64,000 nucleotides of DNA from positions 62,001-126,000 of the forward strand of contig NZ_QNUF01000010.1 in NCBI RefSeq assembly GCF_003385455.1. Direction: 5' to 3'. Positions 24,569 to 33,711 of this stretch are shown here, piece by piece. Under the pieces are notes generated by a model. It searched no databases, was not told where the DNA came from, and saw only the letters and a list, made by a program, of their open reading frames with translations. Each line of letters starts with the position of its first letter. Position 1 is the stretch's first letter. Origin of the DNA: Chryseobacterium rhizosphaerae. GTDB taxonomy: Bacteria > Bacteroidota > Bacteroidia > Flavobacteriales > Weeksellaceae. Both the position numbers and the translations under genes were made by a program.

Positions 24569-25441
24569 ATGAAGCATACCATTCCCACCTATGATTTAAG
24601 TGATATTTCGGAGCATCATTTTCTTATCAAAAGACTGGATGAAAATTATCACCATTCAAGAGATACTATTTTGGATAAAGGGATACACCGTGACAGCCAT
24701 TATATTTTCACTTGTATGGAAAGTGGCCACGTAAAAATGATGGTTGATTTTAAAATCATTGAATCTCAAGGCAGCTCTATTTTCTGTGTATTGCCTAATC
24801 AGGTGCATCAGGGGCTTTTGATGAAAGATGTGAGCGGTTGGTTTGTAGCGGTAAAGGCAGATTGGCTTCCGGATACCGTACGTGCTGTTTTTGAGGAATC
24901 CCTGGACGAAGTGAAGCCTATTACTATCGATAAAAATTGGATGGAAAAGATCAATACATCTGCCAGTATGCTCCAGGCTTCCTTCACTGAGGAAACATTC
25001 GCCTCCAAAGAAGGGCTTTTGATTGTTCACTCTTTATTGAATGCTTTTGTCGGGATGTTTGCTTTTATATATTCCCGCGAAACCACCTCTGAAATATCTG
25101 ATGAAAACCGTTCTTTGCAGCTGGCAAGAGCTTTCAGAATCAGGATAAGAGAAAATTTTAAAACCACGAAAAGTCCATCAGAATATGCTGAACTTCTCAA
25201 TATTTCAAGAGGATATCTCACCGAAGTAATCCGGGAGGTAACCGGAAAACCCGCACAATACTGGATCCATCAGGAAATTATCATAGAAGCAAAAAGATTA
25301 TTAGCCTTTACCCATCTTACAGTAAAGGAAATTGCCTATGAATTGGGATATAGTGATCACACTTATTTTAGCCGTTTATTTTCAAAACTGGTGGGCCAGC
25401 CTCCCTCAGCATTTCGGGATAAAAATAAAACAGGAAAGTAA
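24569..25441 (+). CDS. AraC family transcriptional regulator
   Basis: 290 residues. An N-terminal cupin-like ligand domain and a C-terminal double helix-turn-helix (SPSEYAELLNISRGYLTEVI, then LTVKEIAYELGYSDHTYFSR and FSKLVGQPPSAFR). Cotranscribed with the LysE exporter, which it probably regulates. Confidence 0.85.
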   Translation: MKHTIPTYDLSDISEHHFLIKRLDENYHHSRDTILDKGIHRDSHYIFTCMESGHVKMMVDFKIIESQGSSIFCVLPNQVHQGLLMKDVSGWFVAVKADWLPDTVRAVFEESLDEVKPITIDKNWMEKINTSASMLQASFTEETFASKEGLLIVHSLLNAFVGMFAFIYSRETTSEISDENRSLQLARAFRIRIRENFKTTKSPSEYAELLNISRGYLTEVIREVTGKPAQYWIHQEIIIEAKRLLAFTHLTVKEIAYELGYSDHTYFSRLFSKLVGQPPSAFRDKNKTGK

Positions 25442-25524
25442 CCCACGAATAATCCAACCAATTCCCTGAAACAGCTATCGCTATATTTTAATTTTACAGC
25501 TTCCTTTGTCATAAAAAATTATTT

Positions 25525-26247
25525 ATGCCAAGCTTACCAAAATGGATCAATGATACTGTAGAAAATGTGTGGTCTTCAAAGTTTAAAGACTGTAATGTTA
25601 TCGATAAGAAGAAAATTACTGATGAGCTTTACTGTATACGTTTTGCCACAGACTTGCAGGATATTCATTATGAACCTGCCTATGCCATAGGAATAAGAGT
25701 CAACGATAGGGATTTCCGTAATTATTCTCCTTTTAATTTCAACAGAGAAGCAGGTACATTTGACATTCTCTTTCATATTCACGATACCTCAGCAGCAGGA
25801 AGTAATTTCGTAACCCACCTGTCAGCAGGAGATTCTATAAAAATTTTAATACCCAGAGGAAAACGTTTTTTTGATCCCGATGCCATGATGCATTTCTCAA
25901 TAGGTGATGAAACATCCCTGGGAAGCTCTCTTGCCATTAAAGAAGCTGCTGAAGAATCTAATCTCTTATTTGGCTGTCTCCATGAGGTGGAAGATTCTTC
26001 AGCTCTGGAAACCCTGAATTTATATGGATACCATGCTCCAAAGAATAACATCATGGTTATTATTGAATCTCTAACTGATTTTTTAAGGGAAGAAAAACAA
26101 GCTATATACAATGATGATGTTATTTTCTATGTAACGGGAAACGGAAATACAATGACGCTGATCAGAAAATTCCTAAAGGCAAAAGGAGTATCCTCCAGAT
26201 GCATCAGATCACAAGCCTATTGGATAGAAGGAAAGAAAGGATTGTGA
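25525..26247 (+). CDS. Siderophore-interacting FAD protein (ferric reductase-like)
   Basis: 240 residues. N-terminal FAD-binding barrel with the flavin motif RNYSPFNF and a middle GSNFVTHLSAGDSIKILIPRG stretch, then an NAD(P)H-binding C-terminal half (SIGDETSLG... and FYVTGNGNTM). Members reduce iron from siderophore complexes in the cytoplasm or bind siderophores. No siderophore genes are seen nearby. Confidence 0.75.
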   Translation: MPSLPKWINDTVENVWSSKFKDCNVIDKKKITDELYCIRFATDLQDIHYEPAYAIGIRVNDRDFRNYSPFNFNREAGTFDILFHIHDTSAAGSNFVTHLSAGDSIKILIPRGKRFFDPDAMMHFSIGDETSLGSSLAIKEAAEESNLLFGCLHEVEDSSALETLNLYGYHAPKNNIMVIIESLTDFLREEKQAIYNDDVIFYVTGNGNTMTLIRKFLKAKGVSSRCIRSQAYWIEGKKGL

Positions 26248-26255
26248 TACTCACA

Positions 26256-26298
26256 ATTTTATCTGACAATTAAATCGCTAATAATTGTCAGATAAAAT
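26256..26298. terminator. Bidirectional terminator
   Basis: Perfect 17-bp arms at 26256-26272 and 26282-26298 (ATTTTATCTGACAATTA and its complement) around a 9-nt loop, between the convergent genes ending at 26247 and 26325. Confidence 0.85.
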
Positions 26299-26324
26299 TA
26301 AAGATCAGGGGGGGGGACCTCATT

Positions 26325-26903
26325 TTATTTCATCTTTTTCCCCAATTCTTTTGCCTTTTTCAGCCAATGCTTCCGCTGTTCTTCCTTAGAATTCCTGATT
26401 ACTCCAATATAAGTTACCCTCACCGGTTTTACACCGCAAAACTCCAACGTAGATCTTTTAAGCTGATTAACACTGGGTCTGCCGAAAAAAAGACGGTAAT
26501 ACCAACCCGGCTGATCTAAAGTGGTAATAATATGTCCTGTTTTCCCTTTCAGAAACCGATCCCACCATACAGAGTTTTCCCTGTATTTAAAAGCCATTCC
26601 CGGTAAGAAAAGCCGGTCTAAAAAACCTTTTGTGATGGCGGGCAGGCCACCCCACCAAACAGGATGTATCCAAACCAGGTGATCAGCCCATTGAATGATT
26701 TCCCAGGCTTTAAGCAAGTCCGGTTCCAGTTCCATCCTTTTTTGATATCCGAATTGCAGATTAGGATTAAAATCGAGATAGGCAATGGTAATTTCCTTTA
26801 CTTCTGCCCCCGATTCCTTTGCTCCGTTTCTGTATGCTTCAGCAATTCCAAAATTGAACGAATCTTTATTTGGATGTCCGTTGATAATGGCTATTTTTTT
26901 CAT
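26325..26903 (-). CDS. NAD(P)H-dependent quinone/flavin oxidoreductase
   Basis: 192 residues with a flavodoxin-like fold: INGHPNKDSFN at the phosphate-binding loop, HPVWWGGLPAITKGFLDR near the middle, and ITTLDQPGWYYRL. This pattern fits the KefF/MdaB/NQO family, which reduces quinones or small electrophiles using FMN or FAD. It overlaps the upstream gene by 4 bp. Confidence 0.85.
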   Translation of the reverse strand: MKKIAIINGHPNKDSFNFGIAEAYRNGAKESGAEVKEITIAYLDFNPNLQFGYQKRMELEPDLLKAWEIIQWADHLVWIHPVWWGGLPAITKGFLDRLFLPGMAFKYRENSVWWDRFLKGKTGHIITTLDQPGWYYRLFFGRPSVNQLKRSTLEFCGVKPVRVTYIGVIRNSKEEQRKHWLKKAKELGKKMK

Positions 26904-27922
26904 TGCGTTACCTTGATATTAATGGTTTCATATGCATTAAGCTGGGCTAATAATGATAAGGGTTCATGCAGCTGGTGTCCAAAATAAACATTATTTCCAT
27001 GAGGGTTTCTCAACAGCTCTTCCGTATGCAGCACTGCTGATAAAGCGGTTAATTCTGCCTGTCCTTTTGTACTCTGTAAACTTAATTTCCTGCAAATCCC
27101 TTTATCTTTTACAACAATTTCAAATACTGACTGATCTCCTTTTCCACTGGATCCGAAGATCATCTTTCTTTCTTTTAAAGATAAAATACTGAAAATTCTA
27201 AGGTACTGAAAAGAGCCAAGCAACCACGTAATAAATTTTGAATTGTAGGTCATTTTTACACTGACATCAGGAACTCTTTCTACCCGGTTTAAAATATAAA
27301 GATCCGGAACATCAAAATTATAAGCCCTCCTCTTCCCTATGCCAAAGGAAAAATCAAAAACTTCAGTATTTAAAAAATGCCGGATAGAAACAGGTTGATC
27401 ATTTTTATATTCACTGAAAGGAACAGCCACATTTTCTGCCATAAAATGAGCAGAGCTTTCTCCAGCCAGATCCTTTACAGAATAATATACAAAAAGCTTA
27501 ATCTCCCGGATATCTACCCTATCTGAAAGCGTATTTGCCAATCCCGGAACAATTCCTCCCATCCACCCTGAGCTGAATACAATCCTGCTGCTGACTTTTC
27601 GGTTCTTTGCCAGATCGTAGGCTTTTACCAGATCAGGAGTTGGCTTGGTGATATCCAGATAATCGATCTTATTGTCAATAGCAAAGCGGAGAACATGATC
27701 CGTTTTATCATTGACTGAAAGAATGATCAGGTTGATTTTCTTCTCTAAAATTATGCTAAAAGAACCCAGATCTGTGACGTCAATCTTTAGGTCTTTATCA
27801 GTTTTACCTCCTTTTCGTCCCCCAATAAAAATATTGAACTGAGGATTTCTTTTTTTTAAAATACGGGCAATCGTTTTACCCACTAATCCGGTTCCACCAA
27901 TAATCAGAATATTATGCTCCAT
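26900..27922 (-). CDS. Saccharopine dehydrogenase-like NAD(P)-binding protein
   Basis: 340 residues starting with a Rossmann motif (IIGGTGLVGKTIARILKKR) followed by beta-alpha units and a long C-terminal region, as in saccharopine dehydrogenase-like oxidoreductases. Substrate unknown. A -7-like TAATTTTG lies on the minus strand at 27935-27942. Overlap with the flavin oxidoreductase gene indicates joint expression, perhaps in redox stress. Confidence 0.75.
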   Translation of the reverse strand: MEHNILIIGGTGLVGKTIARILKKRNPQFNIFIGGRKGGKTDKDLKIDVTDLGSFSIILEKKINLIILSVNDKTDHVLRFAIDNKIDYLDITKPTPDLVKAYDLAKNRKVSSRIVFSSGWMGGIVPGLANTLSDRVDIREIKLFVYYSVKDLAGESSAHFMAENVAVPFSEYKNDQPVSIRHFLNTEVFDFSFGIGKRRAYNFDVPDLYILNRVERVPDVSVKMTYNSKFITWLLGSFQYLRIFSILSLKERKMIFGSSGKGDQSVFEIVVKDKGICRKLSLQSTKGQAELTALSAVLHTEELLRNPHGNNVYFGHQLHEPLSLLAQLNAYETINIKVTQ

Positions 27923-27975
27923 CTATTTTTTTTACAAAATTATAGAGCTTCCGGACCAATGAACAGGACAAATGT

Positions 27976-28542
27976 CTAAAAAGAAATTTCCTTTCGGATA
28001 CGGCTTAAATGGCGTTGGGTAATCCCAAGATAAGAAGCCAGGAACTGTAGCGGAATATTCTGGATATAATCCGGTTGGTTTTTAAGTAAATCGGCATACC
28101 TCTGGGCAGCATTGTTACGCTGAAGCTGAAAGAATCTTTTTTCAAGTTCCATATATTCCTGCTCGGCTATTGCTTTTAAAAATAAGGTCCAATTGGGATT
28201 ATTCCGAACCAGCTCTTCTATTTTATCTTTTTTCAAAATAAGCAGATCAGCATTGGAGATAGCCTGCATAGTTTCCATACTTGGAGCCCCTGAAATAAAT
28301 GATGAATAGGAAGCCATCAGATTATTGGGAAATCTGAAACAGTACGTAGTATCTTTCCCATCATCGGAAATATAATACGAACGGAAAATTCCGGATTCTA
28401 TGAATGCAATCTCTTTACATGGATCACCTTCCTGCACAAAGTAGTCATTTTTACTGACGCTCCGGGGTTCAAAAAGATGTAAAAACTCCTCAATTTCACT
28501 TTCTGAAAATAGGGAAAACATTCGAAAATAATCCTGTATCAT
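27976..28542 (-). CDS. Crp/Fnr family transcriptional regulator
   Basis: 188 residues: N-terminal cyclic-nucleotide-binding-like domain (FVQEGDPCKEIAFIESGIFR) and C-terminal helix-turn-helix (IPLQFLASYLGITQRHLSRI). Close in design to the regulator at 6455. Its upstream region carries a hairpin and a possible promoter for a small RNA or leader. Confidence 0.82.
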   Translation of the reverse strand: MIQDYFRMFSLFSESEIEEFLHLFEPRSVSKNDYFVQEGDPCKEIAFIESGIFRSYYISDDGKDTTYCFRFPNNLMASYSSFISGAPSMETMQAISNADLLILKKDKIEELVRNNPNWTLFLKAIAEQEYMELEKRFFQLQRNNAAQRYADLLKNQPDYIQNIPLQFLASYLGITQRHLSRIRKEISF

Positions 28543-28686
28543 AGTTTTTAAAAAATAGTATCCTTCCTACTTGAATACAGCGAAAATAAATAAAAACAGC
28601 ATGAAAATAAAATTACGGACTATAAAGTATAACGAAAAGCAAAAATGATCTCATGAGGAATTGTATCCTATCCTTTTACAAAAAAC

Positions 28687-28772
28687 GTAAAACCACCCCG
28701 AATGGAATGGTTTTACTACCGTTTTAAAACTGATTGAGTTATGTATATGAAGATATGATGTTTGTGTTGATG
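28687..28772 (-). ncRNA. Candidate small RNA or attenuated leader
   Basis: On the minus strand a TATATTTG box (28773-28780) is followed by ~85 bp without a useful reading frame and then a hairpin (arms 28687-28695 and 28708-28716, 9 bp perfect) with a T-run. This has the layout of an independent small transcript. It may instead be the 5' leader with attenuator for the Crp-type gene starting at 28542. No known RNA family recognised. Confidence 0.35.
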
Positions 28773-28780
28773 CAAATATA
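28773..28780 (-). promoter_or_regulatory. -7 element of the candidate small RNA
   Basis: Reads TATATTTG on the minus strand, a perfect TAnnTTTG box. No clear -33 TTTG at the normal spacing; the palindrome at 28792-28812 covers that area. Confidence 0.4.
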
Positions 28781-28791
28781 GGCAGCTCTCA

Positions 28792-28812
28792 ATTCCCCTG
28801 TGTCAGGGGAAT
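28792..28812. promoter_or_regulatory. Palindrome, possible operator
   Basis: Perfect 9-bp arms ATTCCCCTG / CAGGGGAAT with a 3-nt centre, located where the -33 region of the 28773 promoter would be. A second small palindrome (CCGTA / TACGG) follows at 28827-28840. A regulator binding site is plausible. Confidence 0.4.
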
Positions 28813-28856
28813 CCCTAAAGTTTTCTCCGTAAAAATACGGTTGTATAAAAAGAAAA

Positions 28857-28882
28857 AGCCCTGTAACAAGACGTACAGGACT
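28857..28882 (-). terminator. Terminator of the aminopeptidase gene
   Basis: On the minus strand a stem (AGTCCTGT / ACAGGGCT) is followed by TTTTTCTTTTT. It lies 80 bp after the stop of the aminopeptidase P gene. Confidence 0.65.
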
Positions 28883-28962
28883 TCAAATGTATCTAACAAT
28901 TATTCTGTTAAAGTTCAATGCTGTGCCAAAAGCTATATTCCTTAATCAGCACAAACATCTTA

Positions 28963-30741
28963 TTAAAGAGGGCTTACCAACTGTAAGAACCATTCTTTAA
29001 CCTCTCCTTCTAAATAAGGAGCAATTTTTTCTTCACATGTTTTATGATACCCATTTAACCAGGCGATTTCATTTTCTAAAAGAATTTCTTTCACTATGGT
29101 ATCTTTAAAGAACGGGCAGAATGTCAGTGTTTCAAATTCGTAGAAAGTTCCGTTAATTGTTGTTTCCGCTTCTTTCACGGCAATCAGATTTTCATGACGG
29201 ATTCCATATTCTCCTTCAAGGTAATATCCAGGTTCATTGGAGCATACCATTCCCGGAAGAAGGTCCTGTGGATTCAGATCTTTTCTGATGCTTTGCGGGC
29301 CTTCGTGAACATTCATAAAACTTCCCACACCGTGACCTGTTCCGTGATTGTAGTCTTTGCCATCCATCCATAACGGAAGTCTTGCAATGGCATCAAGTTG
29401 TACTCCTTTAGTTCCTTTCGGGAATTTCACCATAGATAAACGGATCAGTCCCTGTAATACTAATGTTGAGTTTCTCTTGAAATCTTCGGAAACAGCTCCC
29501 AAAGCAAAAGTTCTTGTAATATCTGTAGTGCCTTCAAGATACTGTCCTCCTGAATCTACCAGGATGCTTGCATCATTAGTCACGTCTTTGCTTCCTTCCT
29601 TCTTGGCCGAATAGTGAATGACAGCACCATTACCTTTATACCCTATGATGGAACCGAAACTTTCTCCCACAAAATTCTCACCTTCTGCACGGAAGCCTCT
29701 CAGTTTTTCACCGATAGAATATTCGTTCATGGTTTCTTTTCCGGCATTATGAGTTAGCCAGTAAAGGAATTTTACCATCGCTACCCCATCTCTCGCCATT
29801 ACTTTTCTGAAACCTTCCAGCTCAGTTTCATTTTTTTGAGCTTTCATCAGATTTCCGGGAACCGGAGCTTTGATAAACTGATTATCTGTTTTTAATGTTT
29901 CAAAAATCTGTTGGTTGGTGTTCGGAGAAACCAGTACTTTTTCATTTTTGAATGCTTTCAGATAATGATAGAATTCTTCGTAAGGCATCATTTTCACGAA
30001 AGAATCATCCATTTGTTTTCTGGCTCCCACTTCCATTTTATCCAGGTCTGTGAATAAAACAGCATCATTTTTAGTGATCACAATATATCCTAAAAATACA
30101 GGGTTACTCTGTACATCACTCCCTCTAAGGTTGGAAGTCCATGCTACATCATCTAAACTTGAGATGATGTGAACAGTAGCATCCTGATCCTCCATTTTCT
30201 GACGGATAGCAGAAAGTTTATCTGCTACAGATTGACCGGCTCTTTCTACCGGGTGTACAAAGATTGGATTTTTTGAAGGTGTACCTCTTTCTTTCCAAAC
30301 TTCTTTTAAAAGAGGAATATCAGCCAGTACAATATTTTTTGAATTAAATTTTTGAGAAAGCAGTTCCCAGTTAGCATGAGAAGCTGCTAAAGCATTAACG
30401 GCCACTTTACCTCCTGCAGGAATTTCCGAAATAATCCAATCGATATAATTGGGAGTTCCTTCTATTCCATCTTTGAAAAGGTCAATTCCTGAACCTTCCA
30501 GCTCATCAACCGCTTGTGTAAAGTATCTTCCGTCTGTCCAAAGCCCTGCTTTATCTTTGGTTACTACCACAAAACCGGCAGAACCCAGAAATCCTGATAA
30601 CCAGGCTCTCTCCTGCCATTCTTCAGGAAGATATTCACTCATATGGGGATCTGCAGAATATACTATAAATGCATCAACATTATTTTTCTGCATTTCTTCA
30701 CGAAGCGCAGCAACTTTTTCCTTTGAAGTCATTCTTTTCAT
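28963..30741 (-). CDS. Xaa-Pro aminopeptidase (M24B family)
   Basis: 592 residues from ATG 30741 (an upstream in-frame start at 30792 would add a tail that is probably not translated). Two creatinase-like N-terminal domains precede the pita-bread metallopeptidase domain with VDSGGQYLEGTTDITRT, HGTGHGVGSF, and an E-containing NEPGYY and GIRHENL. The long form resembles cytosolic eukaryotic-type aminopeptidase P. It removes N-terminal residues before proline. Confidence 0.9.
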   Translation of the reverse strand: MKRMTSKEKVAALREEMQKNNVDAFIVYSADPHMSEYLPEEWQERAWLSGFLGSAGFVVVTKDKAGLWTDGRYFTQAVDELEGSGIDLFKDGIEGTPNYIDWIISEIPAGGKVAVNALAASHANWELLSQKFNSKNIVLADIPLLKEVWKERGTPSKNPIFVHPVERAGQSVADKLSAIRQKMEDQDATVHIISSLDDVAWTSNLRGSDVQSNPVFLGYIVITKNDAVLFTDLDKMEVGARKQMDDSFVKMMPYEEFYHYLKAFKNEKVLVSPNTNQQIFETLKTDNQFIKAPVPGNLMKAQKNETELEGFRKVMARDGVAMVKFLYWLTHNAGKETMNEYSIGEKLRGFRAEGENFVGESFGSIIGYKGNGAVIHYSAKKEGSKDVTNDASILVDSGGQYLEGTTDITRTFALGAVSEDFKRNSTLVLQGLIRLSMVKFPKGTKGVQLDAIARLPLWMDGKDYNHGTGHGVGSFMNVHEGPQSIRKDLNPQDLLPGMVCSNEPGYYLEGEYGIRHENLIAVKEAETTINGTFYEFETLTFCPFFKDTIVKEILLENEIAWLNGYHKTCEEKIAPYLEGEVKEWFLQLVSPL

Positions 30742-31012
30742 TTTTAAACACCGAAAGTTACGAAAAAATTGAACCCGAAGGATCAATTCCACCGTCTATT
30801 TTCCGTAATAATCTGTTATTATTCCTTAATTTCCCAGTAAACAGTCACTATCTATTGAATCTTATAATATATGGTAAGTCTTTTTAATGAATTAAGTATT
30901 CTGAAGAAGTTTCTCAATATATTGAGCACTAATAAACCCACTCCTACATCCGGAATGGGTAATTTATAATTGAAAATATTTAATTTACTGATTCTTAAAA
31001 AAGGGATAGCGT

Positions 31013-31573
31013 TTAGTTGTCTTCAAACTCATTATCTTTAAGCAGCTCAGCCAGCACTTTCTTGGCACGCATCACTCTCACTTTGGTATTGGCAACAGAA
31101 ATCCCCAGTTCTTCGGCAATTTCTTTGATGCTTTTCTCTTCAAAAAATCTAAGTTTGATAATATCCTGATAGTTGGCATCCAAAGATTCAATGGTTTTAA
31201 TGATCTTTTTCTGCTCTTCATTGGAAATCATCAGTTCTTCAGGAGATTTTGCATATTGATTTTTAACCTCATCAAGATTTTCAACGGCATCCTCATTTTC
31301 GCGGCTTCTCTTTCTCCAGAAGTCAATGACCGTATTCTGAGCTATGGTAAGGACCCAGGTTTTAAACTGAAAGTGGGGATCAAACATATCCAGCTTTGAG
31401 AGTACTTTGGAAAAGACGTTCACTGTGATTTCGTCGGCATCATTTTCATCCCTTACTTTTTTCATCACAAAAGAGAAAACATCTACCCAAAAAACATTAA
31501 TGAGTTTAGTCTGAGCCTTTTGGTCCTTGTCCTTGGCTTTTTGAATGAGCAGAAATAGCTGTTCGTCGTTCAT
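31013..31573 (-). CDS. ECF-type RNA polymerase sigma factor
   Basis: 186 residues. Region 2 (DADEITVNVFSKVLSKLDMF... FKTWVLTIAQNTVIDFWRKR) and region 4 (YQDIIKLRFFEEKSIKEIAE... VANTKVRVMRAKK) are clear. No anti-sigma gene is adjacent. The start is set at ATG 31573 because a consensus promoter directly precedes it; a longer frame to 31609 would run through the promoter. Confidence 0.9.
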   Translation of the reverse strand: MNDEQLFLLIQKAKDKDQKAQTKLINVFWVDVFSFVMKKVRDENDADEITVNVFSKVLSKLDMFDPHFQFKTWVLTIAQNTVIDFWRKRSRENEDAVENLDEVKNQYAKSPEELMISNEEQKKIIKTIESLDANYQDIIKLRFFEEKSIKEIAEELGISVANTKVRVMRAKKVLAELLKDNEFEDN

Positions 31574-31579
31574 TACTAA

Positions 31580-31610
31580 CAAATATAGCATATTTGAATG
31601 AAAATTCAAA
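31580..31610 (-). promoter_or_regulatory. Consensus promoter of the sigma factor gene
   Basis: On the minus strand TTTG (31607-31610), a 19-bp spacer, and TATATTTG (31580-31587), the full Bacteroidota pattern. Only 6 bp separate the -7 box from the ATG at 31573, so the mRNA should be leaderless or nearly so. Confidence 0.75.
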
Positions 31611-31687
31611 GACTGAAGAAAACTGAATTGGCAAATATATCAATCAGCAAATTTCCCCTTTTGCCCCCTTGATACTTCTGAATTTAC

Positions 31688-31695
31688 TATCTTTG
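31688..31695 (+). promoter_or_regulatory. -7 element for tyrS
   Basis: TATCTTTG, 28 bp before the tyrS ATG. Candidate -33 elements are the TTTTG at 31659-31663 or the TTG at 31669-31671; neither has ideal spacing. Confidence 0.55.
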
Positions 31696-31723
31696 CCCCG
31701 TAAAATTTTTAAAGAAAAAATCA

Positions 31724-33019
31724 ATGAATTCCTTTATAGAAGAACTTAAATGGCGTGGTCTGTATGCCGATATGATGCCCGGAACCGATGAACAACTGAA
31801 TAAAGAGGTAACTACTGCATATATTGGTTTTGATCCGACAGCCGATTCTTTACATATCGGAAGTCTTATCCAGATAAAAATTCTTGCGCACTTCCAACAG
31901 CACGGGCACAAGCCTATTGCTCTTGTAGGAGGAGCTACAGGTATGATTGGAGATCCATCCGGAAAATCTGCGGAAAGAAATCTTTTGGATGAAGAAACGC
32001 TTTTACATTATGTTGACTGTCTAAAGAATCAGCTGTCAAGGTTTTTAAATTTTGATGGAAACGAGCCTAATAAAGCAGAATTGGTCAACAATTATGATTG
32101 GATGAAGAATATTTCTTTCCTTGATTTTGCAAAAAATATCGGAAAGAATATCACGGTCAACTATATGATGGCTAAAGATTCTGTAAAGAAAAGATTTTCA
32201 GGGGAAGCAGGTGCAGACGGAATGAGCTTTACGGAGTTTACTTATCAGCTGATTCAGGGATATGATTTCCTTCACCTGTATCAAAACAATAATGTAAAAC
32301 TTCAGATGGGAGGTTCTGACCAGTGGGGGAACATTACTACCGGAACAGAACTGATCCGTAGAAAAGCTCAGGGAGAAGCATTTGCATTAACGGTTCCTTT
32401 GATCACAAAAGCTGACGGTTCCAAATTCGGAAAATCTGAAAGTGGAGAAAACTATTGGTTGGACAAAAAGAAAACTTCACCCTACAAATTCTACCAGTTC
32501 TGGTTGAATGCTACAGATGATGATGCTGAAAGATTCATTAAATTCTACACATTCTTAGGAAAAGAAGAGATTGAAGCGCTGATTGAAGAGCACAAAACAG
32601 CTCCTCATGAAAGAAAACTTCAGAAGAAACTGGCTGAAGAAGTTACTGTTTGGGTACACGGAAAAGAAGAGTATGAAAAGGCATTAAAAGCTTCAGAAAT
32701 TCTTTTCGGGCGTTCTACCGCTGAAGATCTTGTAAGCCTTGATGAGGAGACCTTCCTTGAAGTATTTGACGGTGTTCCGCAAAAAGAAGTGGCCCAAGCA
32801 GATGTATTGGGAATCAATATCATTGATCTTCTTTCTGAAAAATCAGGATTCTTAAAATCTAAGAGTGAGGCGCAGAGGGAGATGAAAGGAAATTCAATTT
32901 CTGTAAACAAACAAAAAGTAAATGATACTTTTGCAGCCAGCGAAAGCGACCTTATTGACGGGAAATTCCTATTGCTTCAAAAAGGTAAAAAAAGCTACTT
33001 TATTGTAAAAGTAATCTAA
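31724..33019 (+). CDS. tyrS: Tyrosyl-tRNA synthetase
   Basis: 431 residues, the usual bacterial TyrRS length. Class I signatures are HIGS (44-47, in [10 protein letters not shown]) and KFGKS near residue 235, and the tyrosine site has [20 protein letters not shown]. An S4-like RNA-binding domain closes the protein ([21 protein letters not shown]). It charges tRNA-Tyr in the cytoplasm. A strong terminator follows. Confidence 0.96.
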   Translation: MNSFIEELKWRGLYADMMPGTDEQLNKEVTTAYIGFDPTADSLHIGSLIQIKILAHFQQHGHKPIALVGGATGMIGDPSGKSAERNLLDEETLLHYVDCLKNQLSRFLNFDGNEPNKAELVNNYDWMKNISFLDFAKNIGKNITVNYMMAKDSVKKRFSGEAGADGMSFTEFTYQLIQGYDFLHLYQNNNVKLQMGGSDQWGNITTGTELIRRKAQGEAFALTVPLITKADGSKFGKSESGENYWLDKKKTSPYKFYQFWLNATDDDAERFIKFYTFLGKEEIEALIEEHKTAPHERKLQKKLAEEVTVWVHGKEEYEKALKASEILFGRSTAEDLVSLDEETFLEVFDGVPQKEVAQADVLGINIIDLLSEKSGFLKSKSEAQREMKGNSISVNKQKVNDTFAASESDLIDGKFLLLQKGKKSYFIVKVI

Positions 33020-33039
33020 TTCTGAATATACTATTAAAA

Positions 33040-33066
33040 CGGCGCTGAGATTTTATCTCAGCGCCG
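33040..33066 (+). terminator. tyrS terminator
   Basis: Perfect 11-bp GC-rich arms (CGGCGCTGAGA and its complement) around a 5-nt loop, flanked by AAAA and TTTTT. It could work for both strands, since the gene at 33092 converges on it. Confidence 0.9.
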
Positions 33067-33091
33067 TTTTTCGTTCGAAAATAATTTGATT

Positions 33092-33511
33092 TTAAAATGT
33101 GTAGCTTGCAGAAGCCGATAAATATTGACCGCTGGAAGTACCTTCTTTTTTTAATTCTCCGTCTACCCAGATTTGAACTTTTAACGTTGCAGAAGCGTCC
33201 ACCCCAATTGCATTTACTGCAACATTGGCATTATAAGCACCTGCTTCTGAAGTCACTTCAGGGCTTGACCAGGTAGATCCGCTAAGGCTTGTAGCCGTTG
33301 TAGGATTACCGTCTATTCCATATACCGCCACATCAATGTCAGCTCCTGTAGAAGCAATCGCTTTAAAAACCACTTTATGACTTTTCCCGCTTCCCGGAGT
33401 ATTGTCATCGTCATCATCTTTACTGCAAGATGAAACAAAACCGATGAACATGGTTGCTAATAATACAACAAACCTACCTCTCAACAGTTGACTCATTCTC
33501 ATTTTTTTCAT
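33092..33511 (-). CDS. Small surface lipoprotein with DDDD export signal
   Basis: 139 residues with a long n-region, signal peptide and lipobox VSSC (Cys29). The cysteine is followed by SKDDDDD, the acidic pattern known in Bacteroidota to route lipoproteins to the cell surface. The mature part is a small beta-rich domain ending in VQIWVDGELKKEG...SASYTF. The protein at 40344 has the same length and design, so the two are paralogues. It may resemble MmpS-like small domains, but I am not sure. Confidence 0.72.
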   Translation of the reverse strand: MKKMRMSQLLRGRFVVLLATMFIGFVSSCSKDDDDDNTPGSGKSHKVVFKAIASTGADIDVAVYGIDGNPTTATSLSGSTWSSPEVTSEAGAYNANVAVNAIGVDASATLKVQIWVDGELKKEGTSSGQYLSASASYTF

Positions 33512-33711
33512 AATCTTTTTGTTTAAATTTTAGTTACTTTATTTAATATTCTATGATTAGTGATTTGATAACTGCAAAGCTATTAGAGTCCATAAACTTT
33601 ATCAATCCTGAAAAATGAGTAATTTTTTCTACCTAGATTCAGGTATTTTTTTTGCTAAAATTTTTAATTAAATTGAGCATTTTTAAAAATATTATACAGA
33701 ATTGATCCATC

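Noticed and set aside
26308-26316. G9 homopolymer as a phase-variable tract
   Set aside because: It lies outside coding sequence, after the stop of the 26325 gene and beyond the terminator; I see no promoter it could affect.
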